Numbered from the stretch's first letter, positions 26,544 through 41,906 are shown. The stretch: DNA of 64,000 nt from Hericium rajendrae (GCA_033439255.1 CM065884.1:1736001-1800000); one strand, 5' to 3'. The notes: generated from the letters alone by a model not told the origin. Translations and numbers: made by a program.

Positions 26544-26807
26544 TTCGTCGTTGTAGTCTTATATGTGGTTATTACTTGCATCGGACTGCGTTTATATAGC
26601 AGAAACAAAGGAACCGTTCCTTGTATGATGTACCGTAAGACAACACAGTCCGGCGCAAAAGAATCTGAGTTAAGAAGTACAAATGTGACATACTACGAAT
26701 ATGAGACCAGGGCGACGATACTGATGTTGAACCCTACACCAGTAGTAAGTCTATAGGGTAGAGAGAGAACGGAACAATTACAGCTAGACATCCTTTACCA
26801 TCCACGT

Positions 26808-31084
<4,277 letters not shown>

Positions 31085-31356
31085 GTCGCTCTATGACGCA
31101 CATGAGGTGCATGAGAAACCCTGAGTCGAATAACGCCGCAAACTAGACGTACCATACTGCTGTCGGACGCCTGGTGTATTGATAAGACAGGGTGATCAGA
31201 CCAGTAGTTTAATGGTCCAGGACGATAGGAAACGAGAGTAAGATATGCGCTGAGGGAAATGAAGAAGGGGAATGCTGATACAAGCGCAAAACCCTGGCGG
31301 GTGCGAAACTCGTCTCGGCCGCAGCCGCGACGTTTGTCATCGCCGCGCCACGCCAC

Positions 31357-31363
31357 TATAAAA
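31357..31363 (+). promoter_or_regulatory. TATA box of an unassigned transcript
   Basis: TATAAAA is followed by a CT-rich stretch and a CCAACACCAACAATC block that resembles fungal transcription start regions. It lies over 1.3 kb before the next annotated gene, so it may drive a separate short transcript. Confidence 0.35.
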
Positions 31364-31499
31364 TCTCCCTCTGTTTTCCAGCTTGTTATCCAACACCAAC
31401 AATCGAATCTTTTGTTCTCACTTTTGTTCTCACTTTTGTCTGCTATTTGGCTTGTTTGACTTGCTCGATTTCATTTCCTCTGCTTATTTTCTGCGCTGC

Positions 31500-31778
31500 A
31501 TGCCCCACACGATCCTTAAATTGTCTCGACAGGGTGGCATCCTTGCCTCCATCAGCCTTTCAGCTGTTCTACTGTCGGTAATGAGTCAAAATCGTGTAAA
31601 ATCAAACCGTGCGAGGATGGTGTTCTGTTCTGCTTCGTTTTGGAGCAGGCAGACTGGGTTTTCCCCCATTCTCGTCGGTACGCCTTTGGTGTTTTTCTGG
31701 CATTTTCATCTTGGGACCTTGCCATGTTCACGCCGTGACGCACATCTTCATGTACATCTTGTAACTTATCATATTTGA
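31500..31778 (+). CDS. possible small protein of 92 residues
   Basis: The ATG lies about 140 bases after a good TATA box and opens MPHTILKLSRQGG followed by a hydrophobic stretch (ILASISLSAVLLSV) that could be a signal peptide or anchor. The rest has no recognised motif. It could equally be the 5' part of a spliced non-coding RNA. The evidence is the promoter context and an intact frame only. Confidence 0.25.
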   Translation: MPHTILKLSRQGGILASISLSAVLLSVMSQNRVKSNRARMVFCSASFWSRQTGFSPILVGTPLVFFWHFHLGTLPCSRRDAHLHVHLVTYHI

Positions 31779-32758
31779 TGAACGAAAATTGCAATGCTAC
31801 ACTAGCTTATTCATTTGCTATAGCAGTTACCTCCCAAGTCATCATCTTCAACCTGCTGCAGACACAAAGCCGTACCGTTAGCAAAGTCTTGGTGAGAAGC
31901 ATGGTATACATTACCCAGATTCATTGTCGGAGCGCTGGGCTTTGATCACATCCCTATCAAGCAGCCTCGTACCGATTTGCAACGTTATCGCTTGCCGTGA
32001 GATTCTTCGTGGGCCACTATAGGGATCCTGTGGGGCCGCTGGCAAAGCATGGTGCTTGTTACACACCCCGCAAGCAGCGTTTTGTGGCTCTGGGGCTCCA
32101 ATCCCGGAGCCCCTGCGACACGGAATGCTGTAGTCGCTGTCTTATCCCTACATAGGATTTCCAGCACGTCAGGATCTCTTATCTTATAACCCCATCTAGT
32201 GAGTTGTGGACTTCCGCCATCGCTGTGTCTCTGGATGCAGTCAGACACGGTAAACACTGATCCTTGTGAATGGCGCATCAAAATCAGTAGGCGCGATGAA
32301 CAGCAATAGATGGTAATGTGGCCCAATGACAATCCATTCTGGAGTCAGATGGCACTGCCTGGCGAGAGGCTACCGTCTAACGGGACAGCCCCTGCATGGA
32401 AGCACAGCAGCATGGGAGGCATGCGGGCCCTGAGGCCGGTCGGAAGGAGCGAAATTAGTGCTCGTATGAGTTGCTTGAGAGACGAAGACATAAGATATGA
32501 AAAGTGTAGACAAAGTAAGAGGGAAGAGACAGAGCCGAGGACGACAAAGCAAGACAATTCAAGCCGAGGGAGTGATTGGCCGGGCGGACGAGCGCGCCTC
32601 GACGAAAACGGAAATGGTGGACGGCCTCATGTCTGCAAGGCAACACCGGCCCTTTTCTTTCCTCCTCCTTCTTTCTCCCGCGTCTCTTCCTTAAAATTCG
32701 CGACCTGCTCCTCTGCTGACGAGCAGCCGATACCCCTCTTCCATCTGGTCGCTTGACC

Positions 32759-35700
32759 ATGAGCTCGTACAAGCTATGGAAACTCGATGTACGTGAACGC
32801 GAATATGACTCTGACCGCACCAAGCACAAATCATCTTCCAAACACCAGCCATCTGCTGAATCTCGTTCCAAGTCGAGACCCGACGCAAAGCCGCATCACA
32901 GTTCTAATCGCGGATACGTGTCAGAAGGCCAGGTTCCCAGTCACGCAGTCCAGCCGTCTAACCATTATGATACTCTTCCCTCCAAGAGCAAGCCATCGCG
33001 TCATGTGCCCACTTCCTCTCAACAATACCCCTCCACACATGCGACAAAGGCCACGACCTCGAACATTAATCTACCAGCGCCCACTGGATCTCACCAGCCA
33101 CGATACCCGGAGCAGCCATATGATTCACATACTTACCCAGCGCGGGGCACCGCAGCCGAAAAGGTGGTCTCATCCTCAGCAGACAGGGCACGCGCTACTG
33201 ATGAACGCAAGAACTCACGGCATCACCGCCCCGCGAGCGCTCAGCCGGAGACTTCAGCCTCAGCAGCTGTTCCCAGTTCGTCGGCAATCCAGGCTCAGAC
33301 ATTCTGGACCCCACCTAGTCAAGAGCCCCCGAAGACCTCGAAAAGGCAGAAGGAGAACGACACAGAGCGGGCGAGAGACGCTGAGAGAGCGAAGGAGAAA
33401 GAACGTCGAAGGGAGGAGAGACGCCGTGAAGAGGATCGTGCGAATGCGCAGGAGAGCCGAAGGGAGGAGGAGAGGCGGCGAGAGAAGGAGCAGCGTCGCA
33501 AGGAGAAGGAGGAGCGGCGCCGTCACGAAGCAGAGCGACTGCAGGACCAGAAGGCTAGAGATGATGCTCAGCGACTGGAGTTGGCACGAGAGCAGAGCAG
33601 AGAGCAGAGGGCCAAAGACGATTTGCGGGGTTTGTTATATCTCCCGCACATGGGCAAAGAGTCGAAGCGCTCCCGTTATAAGGACTCGGACGAGTCCGAC
33701 AATTCGGGGCGTAAGCTGGCAGGCACGACTCGTCACAGGCATCATAGGGAGCCCGACGCGAAAGCAGAGGTGCGCTCAATCGATGTCGGCTTCATTAATA
33801 TCCTTCCATTAAATCGATTTGCTGATCAGGTGGCGGGGATGTCAATCCAGCACCAACAGACGTTTTCAGTACCCGTAACACAATCCGCGGCGCAAGCGCA
33901 AGCGCTCGCAAATCGCTCTGAGAATGTGCCTTCAAGCTCTTCCCGGGAGCATCACAGGCATACCACCCCGCCGCAGACATCTCGTGCGCTACCGGGTCAC
34001 AGTTCTGATCAGCCGAAGCACTCGAAGCATTCGCGTTCGAAGAGTGAGGCTATTCCATACCCGCCAGGATATGCAACATCCACAAGCGATACGGAGAAGC
34101 CCAGCAAGCGGGAGCATGTACGTCCAGCAGTGTCGATCTTTTGGAAACTTCGTGTCTCATCTCTAATACAGCGTCATAATCCTTACGATGCTCTTCGGCC
34201 CGTTGCACATAACGGAGATGCTCGGCAGGACATATCGACGTCCGCGGACGGGCTCTCGCGAACGAGAACGTCATCCAATGCTCAGCATCAAACGTTGGCT
34301 CCACCCGCTGCAAAGCAAGAGGTATGTTTCTCAACCGGTTGGTCTCCTACTCACCTAGCTGACGATGCAACTAGAACAAGTCAGGGTTTACTCAGTGGCT
34401 ATTCAGCCGTTCGGGGGAGACCCCTAATCCGAGGCCTCCAGAAAGTCAATATGCCACACCAGCTGGAACGCCGGCACCCCCATCGCCGGCACCTTTACCT
34501 GTTCCTCCACCACGCATCGAAAGGGACAATTCACCCGCTCAGGTTGTTAGTATTCGCGCCGCTCAAGGCCCATCTGACCAGCTTCCTGATCAGTATCACA
34601 AGCGCAGCGCACCCGCGCCTGTCCCCACAGCCAATGGTACTTCATACGACTCCGCGTATAATCCGAGCCCGTCTTCTCGGGCTCAAGCTGCACCGGACTC
34701 CCGATACGCAGTGCCAGGCCAGCCGCAGGCTCGACCGACTGTTGCACATCAGAGCGGTACGGACAGTCGCACACCGGCAACGGCTGGTACACAGAACCAC
34801 CCCGGCGCTTATCCTGCTCATTCACCTTATCAATCTTATCTTGGAGTATCACAACCCACAGTCCCCTCACCTGCCGCACATCCTACACGCGCGCCTCCGT
34901 ATGATCCCAGAGCTAATAATGCACCACATACCCCGAGCCCATATATCCCGGCTTCGTCGGCACCACCTCCTGGGCAATCTTATGGCAATTATGGACATCC
35001 TACTGCTGCCAGTCACACTCCGGTCCCTGCGTCTGTGTCCTATCCGACGTCAGGTCATAGTCATCGGGAAAATGCGACTCAGCCCGAGCTTACTGGTTAT
35101 GGACATGCCCCATCGGCTGGTTCTGCTGTTCCTCACGCTATCGCCATGACGCCGTCGAACGGTTCAGCTCGGCGGCCGCACCCAGATCTGGCTGCCTCTT
35201 TTCCGATCAACGAGGATGCTCTGCGTACAACCCCACAGTATCACAGCTCGACTCTTGATCATACCCAGCACCAACCATCTCGACAAACATCGCGTGATGT
35301 CCCGAAGGATCGCAGCAGTCGACAGGATCCAAATGCCTACCTCAATCCGGGATCCTATGCAACAGCTGCCTATGATCCTCGTTCCCCCAAATCTACCAAG
35401 ACACCCTCGCCAGGCCACCATGCCCACTATATGTCACAGAATACCCCACCAAAGGAAACCTCTCTGCCCGCCCACTTTCTTCCTGCTTCGTCTTCTCAGC
35501 TTCCCTCTTCATCCACTGATTATGCGCACGCTCACGACCCCTCACGGTATAATGTTCCCCGTCCCTCATCTCGCAACGCAATCCCTTCAGCATACCCTGC
35601 TACTTCTGGATACCCATCTCAATTAGACGCAGCCCTCACGGCGAGTTCGAATTATGTAGCTAATCTAAGCGTTCCGTCTAATGGTCAACACCGTTCGGAT

Positions 35701-37021
35701 AATCCATCTCCTCGTTCCCACAACGCGCCTCCAGTCACTGCGGCTCCTGTTGCTGCGCGAGTGACATCTCGAACACCATCTTATGATACCGGGTCAACGA
35801 CATTATTGGGTCAGACGCCATCGTCACAGGCACCTACACTTGCGTCGCCGACTGCTCAAGGCCAAAACATGTTGTATCCTTCCGCAACGTATGTCTCCCA
35901 GCAAGCATATCCTACTAACCAGGCGTCAACCCGCGCTGCGCCAGGTACGAGTTCGCACCCAGCGTCGGCACCTCGTCAAGCACGTCACCAGCACAGCGCA
36001 TCCGTTCCTTCGCCGGCGTTACCATCCCAGGGAGCAGCGATGTCTCCCCAGATGCCCATCCGCTCCCAGACCCAACCCTCCGCACCCCGCGTCCCTGTCG
36101 CCCCGCAACCTGTGCGCGCATATACACAACCTCAGGGTGCGTCCGATGCCTATACGAACTCGCAAGTGCGACGTGTAGAAGTAGCCGGCCATTCCTCGAC
36201 TCCTGCACCATCGCGGAGTCAGCAGCGCAAAGTGATGCCTTCCCCATCGCCCGAGCCGGATCTCAGGACGCCATCGTCACTCGCACGCTCGAACTCCAAA
36301 TTACCCTTTTCTCCAGAGCCCGATCCGCCTCCCGCATACTCCCAATCGTTGACAGAGCCGAAGAAGAAGCCGGGTTTCTTTGGCGGTTTTTTCCGCTCGA
36401 AGTCGGTATCAGGCAAGCAGCGGCCTGGTGATCCTGCACCTGCGCCCGCCGAGGCTGCTGCTCAGCCATCCTCCACAAAGGCGCCGCCTACAAAGGTAGC
36501 ATTTGCACGTGCGCCAGCGCCGCCGCACGCTGCAGATGCGATGAGGAAGGGCGCCGCGACGCCCGCGTCGCAGAAGACGATCACAGGAGCTGCGCCCGCC
36601 GTCGTGCCCGAGAAGAAGAGCTCCGCCGCCAATCCGTTTTCTGCATTTCGCCTGCTCTCGAAGCGGAATCGCACCATGTCTGCTGCCTCTGTCGAAGCGG
36701 CCGATGGTACTCACGGTGGTGTAAGTACTTGATCTGGTTTGGTTGGAGTTGCGCATTGACCTTTAGGCTTTACAGGCGAGCACGGTCATCACGTCGCCGG
36801 CTGGGTCCACGCGCAGTCCGACGCCCAAACTGCATCCGCCGTCGCGCGATCCCGTGCAGGCCACCTATGACTGGAGGAATAGGGAAGAGGCAGAGCTGCA
36901 TGCTAGGGGAGCCCAGCGCCGCCGGAGGCCGGGCGTCACCTTCGAGGGCCAGTACGCCGAGGACCACCCCTACGCTCAGAAGAACAAGCCGTCGTACGCG
37001 TCGCGCCCGCGCCGGGCCTGA
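32759..37021 (+). CDS. large disordered coiled-coil protein, function unknown
   Basis: It starts MSSYKLWKLDVREREYDSDR. Most of the chain is Ser, Pro, His and Gln-rich and should be disordered. Residues about 193-290 form a strongly charged Arg/Glu helix (RREERRREEDRANAQESRRE) that could be a coiled coil or single helix. Three small modules stand out: FTQWLFSRSGETP near 34381, KKPGFFGGFFRSKS at 36361 and NPFSAFRLLSKRNR at 36631. Each pairs aromatic residues with a basic/Ser end. The last exon ends VTFEGQYAEDHPYAQ and PSYASRPRRA. Likely introns are 33772-33831, from about 34117, 34321-34374 and 36721-36777. All restore one frame. I recognise no family. Paired charged helix and long disorder suggest a scaffold. 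Confidence 0.72.
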
Positions 37022-37322
37022 ATGAAAGTGAAGTTGCCTATTATAACAGTATGATATGGGCTGCTTTGTTCGAGTACATATTTTCTGGATCTTTATTTTC
37101 GAGGAACGAACGCACTGTTAAGTATGTTTTGATTGACCTGGTTATTTCGGGCTATGTATTATATGTCGCATCGCTAGCTTTCGTATTGTACTGTATTTAT
37201 AGCAAGCTGTTATCGAGTGTTTAAAGTGTTATTATCTTGGATCGGTCTTGTCGGTTGTGCTTTCGTTGTGCGTCAAATCTCTTTCCTCTTCAAGTCCTCT
37301 CAGTGAGTAAAACGAGTGACAG
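37022..37322. other. intergenic region upstream of PRI2
   Basis: This is AT-rich 3' flank of the disordered protein gene leading into the cell-cycle box cluster of the primase promoter. No gene was seen. Confidence 0.4.
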
Positions 37323-37365
37323 ACGCGTGACGTAACGCGTCTCTCTGCGCGCGTCCTCCACGCGT
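37323..37365 (+). promoter_or_regulatory. three ACGCGT cell-cycle boxes in the PRI2 promoter
   Basis: ACGCGT occurs at 37323, 37335 and 37360, about 100-140 bases before the primase start codon. This is the MluI cell-cycle box bound by the Mbp1/Swi6 (MBF) factor, which turns on DNA synthesis genes at G1/S in yeasts. Confidence 0.7.
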
Positions 37366-37461
37366 TGATTGAACTCTCACCCTACGCGCACATTGCAATC
37401 CTCCACCTGACATCCTACATTCCCTGGGTCATTATTTGTCTGTTTTCATCGACCTTCCATT

Positions 37462-39291
37462 ATGCAATCTGCCAGAAGACTTGCACCCGAAGTTGAACGA
37501 CATAGCATCCTCAAATATCCACACCGGCTGAACTTGTTGGTTTTGCATCCGTTCTCAGCCAAGACACGATCTCTAACTTGCTACGCCGGACAGTTATGAT
37601 CGGCCACCTCTGGACGATATCACAATTGAAGAGTTCGAGACTTACGCCCTAGATCGCCTTCGCATTCTTGCAGAAATAGAGTCATGCTACGCCCGCAACC
37701 GACCTTGGGACGAGATCTGTACTATCACGCGCAAGCAGTGCGAGAAGTATCTACCAATGGAGGCGTCGACGAGTAGAGGTGATCTGGACTCGCAGAGGAA
37801 ACCAGATCATATTGGACACTTTGTGCTGCGACTTGCGTTCTGCCGCTCGTGAGTCTATCGTACGGTCGTGCGACAGGCACTGGGCTAATGACGTCGCACA
37901 GGGAGGAGCTGCGCCGTCGGTTTATCAAGGCCGAGACCACCTTGTTCCGTGTACGATATGAGTATGAGGGGCAGGTCGCTCCTGCTGATCGGAAAGCATT
38001 TCTCAATTCCAGAGATTTTGACTGGATCCAGGTATGCTCCTTCTAGTCTGCCATATTTTTGCGCATGCAAATCGTTTCAGGTTGATGCACGCGAGAAAGC
38101 ACAATATGCATCTCAACTCCAGACTTCTGGCGTACGGGACGATGAAGATTTCTACAAGGTGCGACATCCGCATACGTCTCTTTTCAGCAGTTGTCCATCC
38201 GTCTTCATCTTATGATCTTAGGTCAAATGGACAAGGGTGCCTGATCTGGTTGAAAGACGGCGGGTGTTCCTGAAAGGCGGCTACGCATATGTTCCAACGC
38301 GAGACCAGTCTAGCATCGTATATCAGGAGTTTCAATCCAACCTGGAGAAGGCCTTGGAGGCAGGTGATCCAGATTCCGTACAAGACCTTAGCTAACATAA
38401 ATGCAGTTGACGGCCAAAGCCCTCCCTCGTTTGGACGAGGACACTCGCCTGGTGCCGATACTCAATCATCTATCTCAGGGCTTCCTGGCCGGCGTCTCGT
38501 CAGAATGGAACGAGACCACCGCCGGAGACGAGATCAAGGCCGAAATGGTGGAGGAGCTGTCCAGGAAGCACTTCCCAGCGTGCATGCGCAACCTCCAGGA
38601 CAACCTCAAGCGGAACCACCACCTCAAGCACTTCGGGCGCCTGCAGTACGGACTGTTCCTAAAGGTCAGTAGATGCACATCAATGTGCCATGATGGCGAA
38701 CAGACTATTGACGTTAAATGATGTCCAGATCCTTGGCCTCTCTATCGAGGAGGCCATGATGTTTTGGCGCAAGTCGTTCAGTGGCTTCACCGACGATCAA
38801 TTTAATAAAAACTACAAGTACAACATCCGGCACTCGTACGGCCTTGAGGGTAAACGGGCGAACTACCAGGCAAAAAGGTACGCGTCCTGAAAGCCGTAGA
38901 TCTAGCCATGCGCATGACGGAGTCATGAAGCTGCCAGCAGATTCTGACAAGCGATCAACCGGGCCCGACGGACTCCCATGGCTGTCCATTTCGCCATTTC
39001 TCGCCGGACAACCTGCAGACCGCACTTCTGTCGATGTACTCGTCGCAGGGCCTCACGTCGGCAGATATCCCGGAGATATTGAATACGGTGAAGGGCGGCC
39101 ACTACCACGTGGCCTGCACGCGGGTGTTCGAGATCACGCATGCGCACCGAGGTGTGAAGAAGGGAGACGGTATCGGTGGCCAGGAGAGCGTCACGCATCC
39201 GAACCAGTATGCGGCGAGGAGTAGGGAACTGGAGCGTGCGGCGGAAGCGGAGGTCAAGCTTGAGGCAGATGGAGACGTTGTTATGGCTTAG
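37462..39291 (+). CDS. PRI2: DNA primase large subunit (PriL, p58)
   Basis: The protein starts MQSARRLAPEVERHSILKYP and continues FYDRPPLDDITIEEFETYAL, RFIKAETTLFRVRYEYEG, RRRVFLKGGYAYVP, then the Fe-S cluster domain. Its four cysteines are visible in FPACMRNLQ, KSCQQIL, HGCPFRHFSPDNLQ and HVACTRVFEITH, matching the four ligands of eukaryotic PriL. GLSIEEAMMFWRKSFSGF and YNIRHSYGLEGKR are typical family blocks. PriL partners the small catalytic subunit and DNA polymerase alpha to make RNA-DNA primers. Introns include one early in the gene, one after LAFCRS and one just before SCQQIL. The tail is acidic and family length is normal. Its promoter carries three G1/S boxes. Confidence 0.95.
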
Positions 39292-39879
39292 ATGAGGTTG
39301 TCACGTAGCGACAGATGTATCAGTATATTTATTCTTTGGGATTGCTGAATAATTAGATGCCTGCTCGTGAGCAGATAATACCTGACACGAATGCTGGAGG
39401 GAGGGGGGGACCGTATTTGAAGACATACCGACAGCAGGATAATAAATAGTCGAGTCCCTACGCTCTCCTTCCTACATGATGCTCCAAATCCTGCCGCCCG
39501 CACTTCCTGATAATCCTGTCGCTCCTGAAGGGAACATTGGAAGGTGTGGAGGGTAGGGTGGGGCTTGAGCTTGCACAGATTCTGAACGGGGGCTGGTGGG
39601 GGCGGGGAGTAGACGGTGACGAAAAAAAGCAGAATGGAGGCGGCAGCGAAAGGGGGCTCTCCAAAAAGGTGCAGGTGTCTACGCACACTTGCCCGGCTGA
39701 CTTGAGGACAGTGGATGAAGCCGTGGAGGGGGATGAAAATTCAGGAAAATTCAGAGAAGGATGGCCGGTGGCATCTTCAACCCAGGACAAAAAGATGGCT
39801 AAATCCTGAGGTCAAAGGAGGTATGGGAGAGGATGCTGAGCGGAGAGATGGAAAATATGGCGAGCGGAGTTTTGGAATC
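39292..39879. other. intergenic region between PRI2 and the duplicated segment
   Basis: This is purine-rich sequence with G-runs. No gene supported. Several open frames lack motifs. Confidence 0.4.
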
Positions 39880-40549
39880 AATTGCCGCGAGATGAGGCTG
39901 GTGCTGTGGCCGCCGGCCGCTCGCTTCCAGAACCATGTTGTTACCTTCTCCTATTGTCCCTCATCGCCCTGCTGCTCCTTAGTCAATTGCATCTCTGGAA
40001 GAGAGGAGGCCGAGGAGTTGCATTCCGACAACATCCTGATTTCTTGGATGCAGCTGGGGGCGGTCGATACCATGGAGAGTGTTGGTCGCCGTCTTCATTA
40101 TCCAGCGGTGGGGTGGCTTCAAACTCTTGTCTACTGCTTGTGACGATGATGGCGAACTCCGATGGCACACATTAAGAACATCTGCTTGCTGTCTTCGCCA
40201 CTCAGGGCCCTTGAAGTTTTCGACACACAGGCTTGGCAGTCGCTCAAAACTCAAGGGGATTTGCGTGCTTGACGGCAATGGCACGCCATGGCTAGTTGGC
40301 CGATCTGATGGTGATTATGGGATGGTGCTAGGTGCAACCTTTCACCTCGTCTCGATGGAGGAGAATCCCTACTTGATAGGGTGTGCGGCGAGGTAGATCC
40401 AGCGGAGACGCTTGATTGTCACGGTGCAGATAATAAGCTTGCAGGTACGTCCTTCACTCTTTATCAACGCTTGATTTCTTCATGCATTGCACCATGGTCA
40501 TTCCAGGATTTCAACTTGCTCGCCGTCCCCTCCTGCAGGCGGCGTATTT

Positions 40550-40584
40550 GTCACATGGTCACACTTGTAGGTGACACGTGTGAC
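40550..40584. promoter_or_regulatory. GTCAC/GTGAC inverted array, copy A
   Basis: Two GTCAC units (40550, 40558) face two GTGAC units (40571, 40580) with spacers of 3, 8 and 4 bases, forming a dyad about 715 bases before the small-gene start. The same order and nearly the same spacers occur in copy B. The core is GTGACACGTGTGAC, which contains a CACGTG E-box. Confidence 0.55.
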
Positions 40585-41217
40585 GTAACTGCAGCTCACC
40601 TTGGTCGAACCCGAGTTGGTGAAGGTGCCAGGGATACGGGAATAAAAGGCCTGCAGGGATATGTCCTTTGGAAACGGCATGATCAGTGTGATGGTGCTCC
40701 CCGCGGGTTATAGGAACGGCAACCGACGGGCGAATGGTCGGCGGGCCTCCGCCTTTCCGCAGTGGACGGCTCTCGCACAAGTCCTCGGGCGTTGATTTGC
40801 AATGCTTGCGGTCTGTGCGAGAACCCACCACTACGGAAAGCTGCGGGCATCTACCTCAAGGGATTGCGGCGCATGGCGATCGGCGAGGCGACGCGTCGAT
40901 CTCCGTCCTGCGTGATGCACGAAGCCCCAGACCCTTTACGCGGCGCGGAGGTAAATTAGCAGCAAGGTCAATTACATTTCCTACTCACGCCTAGCAGGTC
41001 TTCTCTCTGTCGAATCCAGGAATATATGGCCCATCTTTGGCGATCTTCTGTTCTGAAGATGACACGATATGTCGTTGGAATTTTGGGAAGTTTGTTGAGA
41101 TTTTGGTCATTGGGACAGCGAGCGCGACTTGTGGGCGCCTGTGTTTTCCCGTTACGGCGGTCCTAGCTTGGTATTGGTGGCTTCTTCCTCCCCGATTACG
41201 AGGTCGCCGTCGTCGCG

Positions 41218-41223
41218 TATAAA
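41218..41223 (+). promoter_or_regulatory. TATA box of small gene A
   Basis: TATAAA lies 76 bases before the small-gene ATG. The matching position in copy B reads GTAAATC, so that copy has lost a clear TATA box. Confidence 0.5.
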
Positions 41224-41298
41224 GGTTTCATTTTCTCCCGAAATGCCAGCCGCCTCGCTTGTCTTCTCACCCACTGCGCTCACCCCTCTTAGACAGCC

Positions 41299-41906
41299 AT
41301 GCATGAGTATCTCCCCCATGAAGAGCGCATTATGCCATTTGGCTCCGTTGACTATGGCTTCGTTGACGACGACGACGAATATGATGTCTACCTGTTTTGG
41401 CCGTCACTGAGAACACAAGAGCCGTCAGCCCCTGATAGTGTCTTCCAGCTCTACGGGGTGAGATATCTTCGTTGGTGACGACTCCAGCATATTGACAAGG
41501 ATGTGCTTGCTCGGTTAGCCCGTCTTGCCGACTTTTGCAGTTGAGGACATCACGACGGACTTGGAAACTCTTGCGTCGGTGCGTTGCACGTAGCACACAT
41601 TCTGGGCACACATTGATGCTGATGTTGTATTGTGTTGTAGTGTTCGACAGCTTCTGAGACGTCCCTTGACAGTCGCGCGTTGGAGGAGACTCAATCTCCC
41701 GTTCTGCCGGGATATAGCAAGATGTTCACGATGGGCTTCATTCTATCAGTGGGTCTTGTCTTGTCTTGTACATCTAAGCTTGCGTTGATAAAATCTTGCG
41801 CACGCAACAGGTCACACATAAAATGGATCGCGTCTTGGAGAGGATGCGGGTCATTTTCCAAAGGCGAATGCAGTCGCCACACATTGATAGCGCATACATA
41901 CCTTAG
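41299..41906 (+). CDS. small novel protein A, 140 residues, paralogue of the gene at 58196
   Basis: There are four exons: 41299-41457, 41519-41578, 41641-41748 and 41811-41906, with all introns in phase 0. The product begins MHEYLPHEERIMPFG, has an acidic run and the block DDDDEYDVYLFWPSL, then EDITTDLETLAS, VLPGYSKMFTMGFILS and a basic amphipathic end, VTHKMDRVLERMRVIFQRR. No signal peptide or clear membrane span is seen; the helix MFTMGFILS is weakly hydrophobic. The paralogue has the same exon lengths for exons 2 and 3 and the same intron positions, and changes are mostly conservative. This supports a real, selected protein. I recognise no family and assign no function. Confidence 0.8.

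Larger units (their letters stand above)
31085..32758. other. long divergent intergenic region
   Basis: This lies between the deubiquitinase start (minus) and the disordered protein start (plus). It holds a TATAAAA box at 31357-31363 followed by a pyrimidine-rich leader and a possible small gene at 31500-31778. A GC-rich hairpin lies at 32092-32113. Nothing else was recognised. Confidence 0.45.
39880..41906 (+). repeat. segmental duplication, copy A
   Basis: This segment is collinear with 56580-58767. Shared blocks, in order: GCTCGCTTCCA and flanks (39920s, 56640s); CTTGCTCGCCGTC with CTGCAGGCG before a GTCAC array (40513-40584); GGTAAATTAGCAGCAAG near 40950; GTGGGCGCCTGTG near 41130; and the full four-exon small gene. 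Identity is highest in the exons and in the GTCAC array and is patchy between them. Between array and start codon the two copies differ by only about a dozen bases in length. The left boundary is approximate. Confidence 0.75.

Noticed and set aside
32787-33812. 341-codon plus-strand frame
   Set aside because: It is a frame-shifted shadow of the disordered protein; the Arg-rich and Glu-rich codons give open frames in more than one phase.
39458-39790. 110-codon minus-strand frame with Pro/Ser/Phe bias
   Set aside because: It is antisense to purine-rich sequence, low complexity only, and not conserved in the duplicated copy.
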